In this document: piece after piece, positions 26,584-34,375 of the stretch
Layout of the letters: each line of letters opens with the position of its first letter
How positions within the stretch are numbered: position 1 is the stretch's first letter
Source: Bacteroidales bacterium
Lineage (GTDB): Bacteria > Bacteroidota > Bacteroidia > Bacteroidales > Porphyromonadaceae
DNA: 64,000 bases
NCBI GenBank assembly: GCA_004555765.1
Contig: SFHG01000004.1
Location: 1-64,000 of the forward strand
Direction of reading: 5' to 3'
Position numbers and translations under genes: made by a program
The notes under the pieces: model-generated
Told to the model about the DNA's origin: nothing
What the model saw: only the letters and a program-made list of their open reading frames with translations
The model's database searches: none

Positions 26584-27342
26584 ATGATCAAAAGAGAACT
26601 CAATCTCCTATTTCTTACATTTCAGTACTACAGCCGCATACCTACTCCGCGCACGGAATATAGCGAGAAAGCCCTCAGCGAGGCTTTCCGCTACTTTCCG
26701 CTTGTGGGGGCATTCGTCGGCGGGCTCGGTGCCGTGACCTGCCTCGCCACGGGCTATTTCCTCCCGTGGGAGGTGAGCGTCCTCCTCGCGATGATTGTTA
26801 TGACGCTCGCGACGGGCGCCATCCATGAGGACGGTTTCGCCGACACCTTCGACGGTTTCGGCGGGGGGTATGACAGGGAGCGGATACTCGCTATTATGCG
26901 CGACTCTTCGAGTGGCGTCTTCGGCGTCGTGGCGCTCATCCTCCTCTTCGGGCTGCGCTTCTTTCTCCTCAAGAACCTTCCCCGGGAGACGATGATGCTC
27001 GCCCTCGTCGCCGCCGAGACCTCGGCAAGGGTGATGCCCCTCTTCTTCATTGAGAGCTCCGACTACGCCCGTAAGGATGCCAGCAAAGGGATGCACACAC
27101 GCAATAAGCTCTCTCCGTTCACCTTCGGACTCGCCATCCTCTGGGGTCTCCTCTCCCTTCTCCTTCTGCCTTGGCAAGTCGCCCTCGGCGCCGCCGGTGC
27201 CTACGCACTCATCTTCCTCTCCATTAAAAGTTACGCCGAGAAGAAAGTCGGCGGTTACACCGGCGACATCCTCGGCTTCCTCATCGTTACCTGCCACACT
27301 GCCCTTCTCCTCATTCTCTCCTTCTACACCACCAACTTCTGA
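26584..27342 (+). CDS. cobS: Adenosylcobinamide-GDP ribazoletransferase (cobalamin synthase)
   Basis: CobS joins AdoCbi-GDP and alpha-ribazole (phosphate) to complete the nucleotide loop at the membrane. The 252-residue protein has six or seven hydrophobic segments and the diagnostic DGFADTFDGFGGGYDRERIL motif near residue 80, with RDSSSGVFG directly after it. It is followed at 22 nt by cobC, whose product removes the phosphate left by this reaction. Confidence 0.95.
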   Translation: MIKRELNLLFLTFQYYSRIPTPRTEYSEKALSEAFRYFPLVGAFVGGLGAVTCLATGYFLPWEVSVLLAMIVMTLATGAIHEDGFADTFDGFGGGYDRERILAIMRDSSSGVFGVVALILLFGLRFFLLKNLPRETMMLALVAAETSARVMPLFFIESSDYARKDASKGMHTRNKLSPFTFGLAILWGLLSLLLLPWQVALGAAGAYALIFLSIKSYAEKKVGGYTGDILGFLIVTCHTALLLILSFYTTNF

Positions 27343-27364
27343 CTGCCTAACCCTGTCCGCTAAG

Positions 27365-27895
27365 ATGTCCCTCACCCTCGTCCGCCATACCTCCGTAGGC
27401 CTCCCCTCGGGAATCTGCTACGGTCAAACTGATGCCCCACTCGCCGAAACCTATCCCGAAGAATGGGCGGAAGCCGTTCGGAGACTGGGCGACCTCGGTC
27501 GCTTCACCAAGGTGTATTCCAGTCCGCTCACGAGGTGCCTTTCTTTCGCCCGCAAGTATTTCGGGGCGGTGGAGACGGACGCGCGCCTGATGGAGCTTGA
27601 CTTCGGAGCGTTCGAGGGACTATCTTGGCAGGAAATTTTCGAGAGGGCAGACGGCAAAAGGTGGTTCGATAATTACCTCGACTGCCCTACCCCCGGCGGA
27701 GAGTCCTATGCCCAAATGACAGCCCGCGTGCGGTCGTTTTACGAAGACAAGATAGCCGGCAAAGAAGGCGACATCCTCTTAGTCACCCACTCGGGCGTAC
27801 TCCGCGCTTTCCTCATTATCCTCCAAGGCTACACCCCCGGAGAGGCTATGGACGCGGAGATAGGCTATGGCGAAGTCCTTACTTTCGACCTCTAA
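27365..27895 (+). CDS. cobC: Alpha-ribazole phosphatase (histidine phosphatase family)
   Basis: CobC dephosphorylates alpha-ribazole phosphate or cobalamin phosphate. The 176-residue protein has the phosphohistidine motif LVRHTSVGLPSGICYGQTD at the N-terminus; RHT replaces RHG, common in this branch. SSPLTRCL lies near 45, ELDFGAFEGLSW near 78, and the second histidine in VTHSGVLRAF near 142. The ATG at 27365 gives the family-typical start; longer frames upstream run into cobS. Confidence 0.93.
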   Translation: MSLTLVRHTSVGLPSGICYGQTDAPLAETYPEEWAEAVRRLGDLGRFTKVYSSPLTRCLSFARKYFGAVETDARLMELDFGAFEGLSWQEIFERADGKRWFDNYLDCPTPGGESYAQMTARVRSFYEDKIAGKEGDILLVTHSGVLRAFLIILQGYTPGEAMDAEIGYGEVLTFDL

Positions 27896-27908
27896 AAGCT
27901 CCGTTTCC

Positions 27909-27995
27909 ACGAGACACGTACCAAGCAGACTTCGAGACACGTACCGGGCTTAGAAAGAGACCCGTACCGGGGAAAAAGCGAGACACGGACCAAAA
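27909..27995. repeat. 23-bp-period intergenic element H
   Basis: Cores at exact 23-bp steps: ACGTACC 27916-27922 and 27939-27945, CCGTACC 27962-27968, ACGGACC 27985-27991. All four are preceded by GAGAC. It lies between cobC and cobQ in the same direction. Confidence 0.8.
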
Positions 27996-28012
27996 TTTTC
28001 AGAAGACACCGA

Positions 28013-29476
28013 ATGAAAGAAACCCTCAGACCTCTAATGTTCGTCGGCACCGGATCGGATGTCGGCAAGTCGGTAGTCGCTGCCGGCTTTTGCCGCCTCC
28101 TCAAAGAGGACGGCTTCCGACCCGCACCGTTTAAGGCGCAGAATATGTCCCTCAATAGTTTCGCCACCCCCGACGGCTTCGAGATCGGACGGGCGCAGGC
28201 AGTGCAGGCGGAGGCGTGCGGGATAGCGCCGAGGACGGAGATGAACCCCATCCTCCTCAAACCCACAAGCCATACGGTCTCCCAAGTGGTGCTCAACGGC
28301 AAGCCCTACGGCAATATGAGCGCAAGGGCGTACTTTGACGGCGCGGACAAGGAGGTCCTTTTTGCCGAAGCCATACAGGCCTTCGACCGCCTCCAGACCG
28401 AGTACAGCCCCATCGTCATTGAGGGAGCGGGCAGCATATCGGAGCTTAACCTCAAGGAGAAGGACATCACGAATATGCGCGTCGCACGCCGAACCGGAGC
28501 CGCCACGATACTGGTGGCAGACATCGACAGAGGGGGACTTTTCGGCAGCGTCTACGGCACCCTTGCGCTTTTGTCCGCGGAAGAGCGTGCTTGCATCGTG
28601 GGGGTCTTGGTAAATAAATTCAGAGGGGATATTTCGCTCTTCAATGAGGGGAAAAAGATTTTGGAAGAGATCACGGGCAAGCCCGTGGTGGGCATCCTTC
28701 CCTATATGGACGACCTCTTCATAGAGGAGGAGGACAGTGTCGAGCTGGACGCGAAAGAGGCCAAGGCAAAGCCCGGAAAGGTGAACGTCTGTGTCGTCCA
28801 TACGGGGCATCTGTCCAACTTCACCGACTTCCGCCTCCTTGAGTCTTTGGAAGCAGTCAACCTCTACTACTCGGATGAGCCCTCAGCCATCTCGGAGGCC
28901 GACATCCTCATTTTACCCGGATCCAAAAACACGATCTCCGACCTCATTGAGCTGCGTCATAAGGGGATCGAAGACGTCGTCCTATCGCACCACGCCAAAG
29001 GCAAACCCCTCGTCGGCATCTGTGGCGGGTACCAGATGCTGGGGCAGGAGATACTGGATCCCGAAGGCATAGAGGGCGAAGCGGTTTCGGCAAAAGGGCT
29101 GGGGATCTTCCCCACCACGACTACGCTTCGGAGCGGCAAGAGGACAAGGCAGTCGTCATTTTTTTTCACGGACGGCACGGCAAAAGGAGACGGGTACGAG
29201 ATCCACTCGGGAGTGACCCCCACGGACACCCCGCTCTGCACCTTGGACACGGGCGAAACGGACGGATACCGCCTCTCCTCATTCACCTGGGGGACTTATC
29301 TGCACGGCATCCTCGACAACGCCTCTGTGGTCGAGAAGCTCCTCTCGCCCTATCTGCCGGGCTTCCGGGTACCTTTCGATTTCAAAGTGAAAAAGGAAGA
29401 AGGCTTCGACCGCCTTGCGGAGGTGATCCGGCGGGAGGTCGACATAGATTACATTTACAGCTGTCTCAGGAAATAA
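28013..29476 (+). CDS. cobQ: Cobyric acid synthase
   Basis: CobQ (CbiP) amidates four side chains of adenosylcobyrinic acid a,c-diamide using glutamine and ATP. The 487-residue protein has an N-terminal dethiobiotin-synthetase-like domain (GTGSDVGKSVVAAGFCRLL, then MSLNSF and EGAGSISELNL). A C-terminal glutamine amidotransferase domain has the nucleophile in GICGGYQMLG near 345 and the histidine in TYLHGILDN near 435. cobD follows with no gap. The enzyme for the preceding step (CbiA/CobB) is not in the window. Confidence 0.96.
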   Translation: MKETLRPLMFVGTGSDVGKSVVAAGFCRLLKEDGFRPAPFKAQNMSLNSFATPDGFEIGRAQAVQAEACGIAPRTEMNPILLKPTSHTVSQVVLNGKPYGNMSARAYFDGADKEVLFAEAIQAFDRLQTEYSPIVIEGAGSISELNLKEKDITNMRVARRTGAATILVADIDRGGLFGSVYGTLALLSAEERACIVGVLVNKFRGDISLFNEGKKILEEITGKPVVGILPYMDDLFIEEEDSVELDAKEAKAKPGKVNVCVVHTGHLSNFTDFRLLESLEAVNLYYSDEPSAISEADILILPGSKNTISDLIELRHKGIEDVVLSHHAKGKPLVGICGGYQMLGQEILDPEGIEGEAVSAKGLGIFPTTTTLRSGKRTRQSSFFFTDGTAKGDGYEIHSGVTPTDTPLCTLDTGETDGYRLSSFTWGTYLHGILDNASVVEKLLSPYLPGFRVPFDFKVKKEEGFDRLAEVIRREVDIDYIYSCLRK

Positions 29477-30496
29477 ATGCTCACAGGTCACGGCAACGAC
29501 CGGTACGACTACAAAGGGAAAGTCCGGTACGACTTCTCTTCCAACATCCCTTGGGAAAATAAATCCGGGGAGGTGCTCTCTTTTTTGCAAACGCGCTTAG
29601 GCGCGGTGCAGAATTATCCCGATCCCCTCGCTTCTGAGCTTACGGGCAAAATTGCCGCCCTGCACGGTGTCCCCAAGTCGCGCGTGCTCGTCACGGCAGG
29701 CAGCGCGGAGGCTTTTTACCTTCTTGCCCACCTGTACGAAGGAAAGACTTCGACCGTCCCCGTCCCCTCTTTCGCCGAGTACGAGGATGCCGCCCGTGCC
29801 CACCGCCACAAACTTCTGTATGGGGCATACACGTCGCTCCGCATCGGAAAGCACACGGATCTTCTATGGTTCGCTTATCCCAATAATCCCGATGGGTTTC
29901 TCCTGCCCATACCCGTCATCGAGGAAATCTGTGCCGGAGACCGGACCCGAATCGTCATCATAGACAACGCCTATGGGGATCTGTGCACGTCTGCCGGCTC
30001 CCTCATACCGTTGCACGACAAATACCCGAACCTCGTCACCGTCCACTCCCTCACCAAGACGTTTGCCATTCCCGGACTCAGGCTCGGTTACCTTATTGCT
30101 TCGGAGGACATCGTAGATGGGCTTCAAAGAATCCGAATCCCGTGGTCCGTCAATGCCCTTGCCCAGGAAGCGGGCAGCTTCATCCTCGACCACTACGAAG
30201 CCCTTAAGCCTGATGCCGAGAAGCTGGACACGGAGTCTGTGAGGCTCCAAAGTGAGCTCAAAAAGATCCCGGAGCTTGTCCCCGAGCCCTCTCCGGCCAA
30301 CTTCTTTCTCGTCCGGATGTTGAAAGGCTCCTCTCCTGACCTTAAGGCGTTTCTCGTCGAGAAACACGGCATTCTTATCCGCGACGCCTCCAACTTCCGC
30401 GAGCTCTCCGACCGCCATTTCCGCCTCTCCGTCCAAAGTCCGGAAGCGTGTGCAGCCCTCATCTCGGGGCTCGAAGACTACTTTTCGCAAATATGA
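29477..30496 (+). CDS. cobD: Threonine-phosphate decarboxylase-type aminotransferase
   Basis: The 339-residue class I/II aminotransferase-fold protein has the VRYDFSSNIPWENKS start, the NYPDPLASEL motif and the pyridoxal-phosphate lysine in HSLTKTFAIPGLRLGYL near 197. Sequence and position between cobQ and cbiB identify it as the enzyme making aminopropanol phosphate for the corrin f side chain. Histidinol-phosphate aminotransferase is the nearest relative, but the context argues against it. It begins directly at the cobQ stop and overlaps cbiB by 4 nt. Confidence 0.93.
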   Translation: MLTGHGNDRYDYKGKVRYDFSSNIPWENKSGEVLSFLQTRLGAVQNYPDPLASELTGKIAALHGVPKSRVLVTAGSAEAFYLLAHLYEGKTSTVPVPSFAEYEDAARAHRHKLLYGAYTSLRIGKHTDLLWFAYPNNPDGFLLPIPVIEEICAGDRTRIVIIDNAYGDLCTSAGSLIPLHDKYPNLVTVHSLTKTFAIPGLRLGYLIASEDIVDGLQRIRIPWSVNALAQEAGSFILDHYEALKPDAEKLDTESVRLQSELKKIPELVPEPSPANFFLVRMLKGSSPDLKAFLVEKHGILIRDASNFRELSDRHFRLSVQSPEACAALISGLEDYFSQI

Positions 30497-31437
30497 CCGA
30501 CTTCAGTCTCTACACTTTCTTTGTCCCTATGCTCGGGGGTCTGCTCCTTGACGTCATCCTCGGAGATCCCCAAGGGTGGCCTCATCCGGTGCGCCTCTTC
30601 GGCAAGGTGATCGCTTGGTGCGACAAGGCGTTTAATCGGGGCGTGCACCGGAGGAGCAAAGGCACCCTTGTCGCTGTCTCTCTCGTACTCCTGACGTTTG
30701 GCGCACTCAGCCTCGTCCAAGTGCTTTACTTAGTCTCCCCCGTCCTCCTCACCCTCGTCAATACCCTTCTCTTTTACTTCGCCATCGCACACAGAAGCCT
30801 CATCAAAGAGACCTCCTACGTGGAAGAAGCCGTGGAAAAAGGCGACCTTCCGGAGGCTCGAAGACGGCTCGGCTTCATAGTGGGACGCGACACCGGTGCG
30901 CTCGACTTCCACAAGATCCGCACCGCCACGCTCGAGACACTGGCAGAGAACCTCTCGGACGGTGTCATCGCGCCACTCTTCTTTTACGCCCTCGGCGGCA
31001 TACCTCTGATGTACGCCTATAAGATGATCAACACCATGGACTCTATGATCGGCTACAAAAGCGAGAAGTACAAAGACTTCGGGCGCTTTGCGGCCGTGTA
31101 CTTGGACGACGTGGCAAACTGGCTGCCCTCCCGGCTCACAGGTTGGCTGATGGTGCTTTTGCCCCCAAACAAGAGGGCGATCCGTATCCTCAAACGCGAC
31201 CACTCCAAGCACGCTTCGCCAAACTCCGGCTACCCCGAAGCGGCGCTTGCGGGGCTCCTCGACTGCCGGTTTGGGGGACCGAATTACTACGGCGGCAGAC
31301 TTGTGGACAAACCCTACATCGGCACAAACGACCGTCCCCTCTCGCACGAAGACTTCCGCACAGCCGTCCGCACCAATCACCGCGTCCTCATTCTCACCGT
31401 CGGCTTGGTTTCTGTCCTTTACTTCAGCATAGCGTAA
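30493..31437 (+). CDS. cbiB: Adenosylcobinamide-phosphate synthase
   Basis: CbiB (CobD in Pseudomonas naming) attaches aminopropanol (phosphate) to adenosylcobyric acid. The 314-residue membrane protein has the GGLLLDVILGDPQGWPHPVRLFG opening, RLGFIVGRDTGALD near 125, ENLSDGVIAPLFFYALGG near 150, and KMINTMDSMIGYK near 178, all family hallmarks. Its ATG overlaps the cobD stop (ATGA). It ends the cob cluster; a hairpin follows. Confidence 0.95.
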   Translation: MTDFSLYTFFVPMLGGLLLDVILGDPQGWPHPVRLFGKVIAWCDKAFNRGVHRRSKGTLVAVSLVLLTFGALSLVQVLYLVSPVLLTLVNTLLFYFAIAHRSLIKETSYVEEAVEKGDLPEARRRLGFIVGRDTGALDFHKIRTATLETLAENLSDGVIAPLFFYALGGIPLMYAYKMINTMDSMIGYKSEKYKDFGRFAAVYLDDVANWLPSRLTGWLMVLLPPNKRAIRILKRDHSKHASPNSGYPEAALAGLLDCRFGGPNYYGGRLVDKPYIGTNDRPLSHEDFRTAVRTNHRVLILTVGLVSVLYFSIA

Positions 31438-31450
31438 CCCGCCCCGATGC

Positions 31451-31530
31451 GGTACAGGCCGGGAGGAAAAGATTGACCCGTACCTCATCATAAAGAGATA
31501 CGGGTCAAAAGTTTCGTCTCGGTACGTGCA
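31451..31530. repeat. 23-bp-period intergenic element I
   Basis: Cores ACAGGCC 31454-31460, CCGTACC 31478-31484, ACGGGTC (degenerate) 31500-31506, GGTACGT (reverse) 31521-31527; spacing 24, 22, 21. It lies between convergent cbiB and the FHA gene. Confidence 0.72.
31473..31508. terminator. Hairpin between cbiB and the FHA gene
   Basis: Arms 31473-31482 and 31499-31508 pair over 10 bp (TTGACCCGTA with its complement) around a 16-nt loop. No long T-run follows. Probably a bidirectional terminator made from units two and three of element I. Confidence 0.5.
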
Positions 31531-31554
31531 AAAAAATCCGTCCGAAGGGGAGCC

Positions 31555-32100
31555 CTAAAACCAAGGTTCCGCGTCCTCGTCCTCCGGAAGATGCACGATA
31601 CAGGTCGTCGCGCCAAAGAGCAGGACATCGCCTGGATTGAGGCGCATCCAGTCTCCTTTTTTGAGACGGATGCCGTTCACGAAAGTACCCGACCGGCTGG
31701 CGTTATCCTGCACGAGGAGCGTGCCGTCTTTCTTGAGCCAAAGGATGGCGTGGTTACGCGCCAAGTCCAAGTCCCCGGTCAGGATCTGCAGGTCGGTATC
31801 GGAGTCTGCGTTATGCTGACCGATCATTGATTTGCCTTCCGGTAGCTGTATCTCCTGATGACGGGTAAGCGGACTCTCCATCACTTCCAGACAGACCCCT
31901 TCCACGTACTTCTTCACTTCCACTGCCACAGCCTTGATGGAGCGGTCTTCGTGCAGCTGCATAAAGGTAAAACCGGGGTAGACGGCTATCGGTCTGTGGC
32001 ACTTCTCGCAAACCGCCATCAATCCCCTTTCCTGCGAGGCAAGAGGTGTGGGTACGGTTATTTCGGATCCGCAATAGGGACAAATAATGGTACTGGGCAT
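31555..32100 (-). CDS. Zinc-ribbon FHA-domain protein
   Basis: The 181-residue protein joins two modules. At the N-terminus CPYCGSE and CEKCHRP (about residues 7-37) form a four-cysteine zinc ribbon. Residues 90-170 form a forkhead-associated domain with RNHAILW and DNASRSGTFVNG, the phosphothreonine-binding loops. FHA domains read Ser/Thr phosphorylation, but no Ser/Thr kinase is in the window. It lies 12 nt after rsmE as the last gene of the sufS operon. The partner is unknown. Confidence 0.85.
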   Translation of the reverse strand: MPSTIICPYCGSEITVPTPLASQERGLMAVCEKCHRPIAVYPGFTFMQLHEDRSIKAVAVEVKKYVEGVCLEVMESPLTRHQEIQLPEGKSMIGQHNADSDTDLQILTGDLDLARNHAILWLKKDGTLLVQDNASRSGTFVNGIRLKKGDWMRLNPGDVLLFGATTCIVHLPEDEDAEPWF

Positions 32101-32112
32101 AGGTATAGGGTT

Positions 32113-32865
32113 TTAGCTGTTGAGGACTGCGTGAAGCACCCCTGCATAAAGACCTGCCGTCTCGGTACGGAGCCGCTCCTCGCCAAGGGTGACGGGTACG
32201 GCACCGAAGCTTACGGCGGTGCGCACCTCTTCGGGGGTGAAGTCGCCTTCTGGCCCGATGAGGAAAAGTGATGGAGTCCCTTTTTGGAACGCACTCGTGA
32301 TGGGGGTCTTCGGAAATTCGTCGCTACAGTAGCCGATGTAGGCACCCCGGACGACTGTCCGGTCTATTTCGGAAAAGAGCGCCTCCACACTCCGGCATTC
32401 GTTGATCTCGGTCACAAACCTTTTGCGCGACTGCTTGAGGGCGGAGATCATCACTTTCTTGAGGCGATCGAGGTTGACGTGTCTGCGAACCGTCCTTTCG
32501 GTAGAGAGAAGCGTAAACTTGCTCAACCCCACTTCCACCATTTTTTCCAACAGCCACTCGATGCGATCCATATTCTTCGTGGGAGCCACGGCCAAGTGCA
32601 GGTGAGGTGTCGTGCGGGGAGAAGACAGAATCTCTTCACCGAGGGCAAAGACGGCAGCTTTCGGAGAGACTTCCGTCAGCTCGGCGCGGTAGAGTGCACC
32701 GGCACCGTCCGTGACGAGGATGCTCTCGCCCTCCGTGAGCCGAAGGACGCGGGAGGCGTGCCGGCTCTCTTCCTCCGGCAGGGTAAGAGTTTCGAGGAAA
32801 CCGGGCGCAAAAAAGAGTGGCAAATCGCCCCCTTCACTCGCCCTTTCCGGACTCTTTTTCTTCAT
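32113..32865 (-). CDS. rsmE: 16S rRNA m3U1498 methyltransferase
   Basis: RsmE methylates N3 of U1498 in 16S rRNA. The 250-residue SPOUT protein has an N-terminal PUA-like domain (HASRVLRLTEGESI), the APTKNMDRIEWLLEKMVEVG motif, and the knot signature LIGPEGDFTPEEV with LRTETAGLYA at the C-terminus. The ATG at 32865 overlaps the preceding gene by 32 nt; an upstream TTG at 32898 is less likely. Confidence 0.95.
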   Translation of the reverse strand: MKKKSPERASEGGDLPLFFAPGFLETLTLPEEESRHASRVLRLTEGESILVTDGAGALYRAELTEVSPKAAVFALGEEILSSPRTTPHLHLAVAPTKNMDRIEWLLEKMVEVGLSKFTLLSTERTVRRHVNLDRLKKVMISALKQSRKRFVTEINECRSVEALFSEIDRTVVRGAYIGYCSDEFPKTPITSAFQKGTPSLFLIGPEGDFTPEEVRTAVSFGAVPVTLGEERLRTETAGLYAGVLHAVLNS

Positions 32866-33607
32866 TGTCTTGGTTGTCCGAAGGGTGGTATTTCTCAAGG
32901 AAATCGGTTATCATCCGGGCCCACTCGAAAGACTCGAGCGAGACGGCGAGCTCGCGAAGCTCCTCCAGACGCTTGACCCCCATGAGCATAAAGGTCTCCT
33001 CAAGCTCGCCATCACGGTAGAGCTGGGTGCCGAGATGCTGCCGGATGTGGCGCTCCACGACGTGACCGCTATAGTCGACGTAGCGGTCGAGGAAACTCAT
33101 ATCGTTATTTTCGTTGGGATTACGGCGGATGACGGGCTGCTCCTCTATGAGCTTGCGTTCGATTTGTATCGGGCGCTCTTTGAGGAGGGCAAAAAGTACG
33201 GCGCTGAGTGGATTGGAGATGGGGAAAGTCCCCTCCTCGCCCTCGATGGAAAGCGTGTAGGCATCCGTCATCAGTTCGTCATCAATCATCGAGCGCCACA
33301 GAATCACCCCGCGAAACATCACGCCCGAAACCGGCAAAAGATCATCAATGAGATTGCCGGCTTTAATCCGTTGGTTGATGAAGCGCTTGACGGCCAGATT
33401 GACCTCACGCTCCATGGCTGGCGGGACACTAAGGACGAATTCGCGCTGCTCTTTGACCGCAATGACGGTACGAAGTACGAGCTTCAAGCCCCCCTTTTCT
33501 CCAGAATCGGGGTTCTCTTTTACCCTCACGAGGCGGTGGAACGTCATTTGAACCGTCTCCCGCATCGGAGGTATCATACGAAACGTGGAGTTATCCCTCG
33601 CGCTCAT
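32834..33607 (-). CDS. Divergent bifunctional-nuclease-like (DUF151) protein with UVR-like tail
   Basis: No firm name. The 257-residue product shows the DUF151 pattern in weakened form: MFRGVILWRSMIDDE, a TLSIEG strand, then SNPLSAVLFALLKERPIQIERKLI, matching the family stretch ending in 'gaPIfv'. Near the C-terminus EELRELAVSLESFEWARMITDFL resembles a UVR (UvrB/UvrC interaction) helix pair, a combination common in Bacteroidetes DUF151 proteins. It overlaps its upstream neighbour by 4 nt (ATGA), and both share this architecture, suggesting an old duplication. Function is unproven. Confidence 0.55.
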   Translation of the reverse strand: MSARDNSTFRMIPPMRETVQMTFHRLVRVKENPDSGEKGGLKLVLRTVIAVKEQREFVLSVPPAMEREVNLAVKRFINQRIKAGNLIDDLLPVSGVMFRGVILWRSMIDDELMTDAYTLSIEGEEGTFPISNPLSAVLFALLKERPIQIERKLIEEQPVIRRNPNENNDMSFLDRYVDYSGHVVERHIRQHLGTQLYRDGELEETFMLMGVKRLEELRELAVSLESFEWARMITDFLEKYHPSDNQDNEEKESGKGE

Positions 33608-34356
33608 GCTTCACTTCCTCCTTTCTTTAACGACAGGATCAGCTTAAGGAAGTCTGTCCAGTCGTAAGCCCCCTTCTCCAGAGACAGATCCAAGAGACGC
33701 ATTAGGAGGTCTTCTTCGAAGTCGAGAAGCCGGTTGCGGACTTCGGGTGATTCAATGAGTGGATCCGTCCCGGCCTCTATCTGACGGGCGACATAGTCCT
33801 CCACGGACTCTGCCTCCTCCGGTTGCTCCTCTTCGGGTTGCTCCCGGTCTTCTTCGCCGGGAAAACGTGCGTCGACCTTAATTTGACTCAAGATATAATC
33901 GAAAAGCGACTGTTCCATAAAGATCGGGATGCCGGCCAAAACGGCTTCGACGATCGTGTACTCGAAGTTAATCGGCACCTCCGCCTCCTCATCTTCACTC
34001 GTAACGACAGTCATACGTCCGTAGATACCCTGAGGTGCCGACCTTAGGGTAATGCGCTTGATGCGAACCCCTGCGACACGGGTGTATCCCTCGAAGATAT
34101 CTCCATCCGGATCATCGCCTCCCGCCACCGCCACGAGCCGGCGCGTGTACAGACCGTCGCTGAACGGAGGGACAGGCACCGGTAAGAGCGGGACGCGCGA
34201 ATGCTCCCTATCCTCCATAAAAGTCTCGTACAGGTCGGCAGGACAGAATAGCATCAGAGTGCCCCTCTTTGCCTTTTCGAGACCGCCGAGACCGATGTAC
34301 TTTATCTCGATGAGACGTTCTTCGGTGTCTTTGAACCCTTTCGTGTCGTTCTCCAT
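33604..34356 (-). CDS. Bifunctional-nuclease-like (DUF151) protein
   Basis: The 250-residue product opens with LIEIKYIGLGGLEKAKRGT and has GVRIKRITLRSAPQGIYGRM followed by FEYTIVEAVLAGIPIFMEQSLFD near 110-155. This reproduces the DUF151 core (a strand, a short loop, then a helix ending in 'gaPIf'). A Glu/Pro-rich linker (about 168-190) leads to a C-terminal helix pair like a degenerate UVR motif. It follows sufS by 19 nt. DUF151 proteins have been reported as nucleases with little specificity; activity here is not established. Confidence 0.6.
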   Translation of the reverse strand: MENDTKGFKDTEERLIEIKYIGLGGLEKAKRGTLMLFCPADLYETFMEDREHSRVPLLPVPVPPFSDGLYTRRLVAVAGGDDPDGDIFEGYTRVAGVRIKRITLRSAPQGIYGRMTVVTSEDEEAEVPINFEYTIVEAVLAGIPIFMEQSLFDYILSQIKVDARFPGEEDREQPEEEQPEEAESVEDYVARQIEAGTDPLIESPEVRNRLLDFEEDLLMRLLDLSLEKGAYDWTDFLKLILSLKKGGSEA

Positions 34357-34375
34357 TCTTTTCCGCCCTTAACCC

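Noticed and set aside
26452..27995. The periodic intergenic words considered as CRISPR arrays
   Set aside because: Units are only 10-12 bp, degenerate, four per array, with 11-13 bp between them, and no cas genes are present. CRISPR repeats are longer and near-identical.
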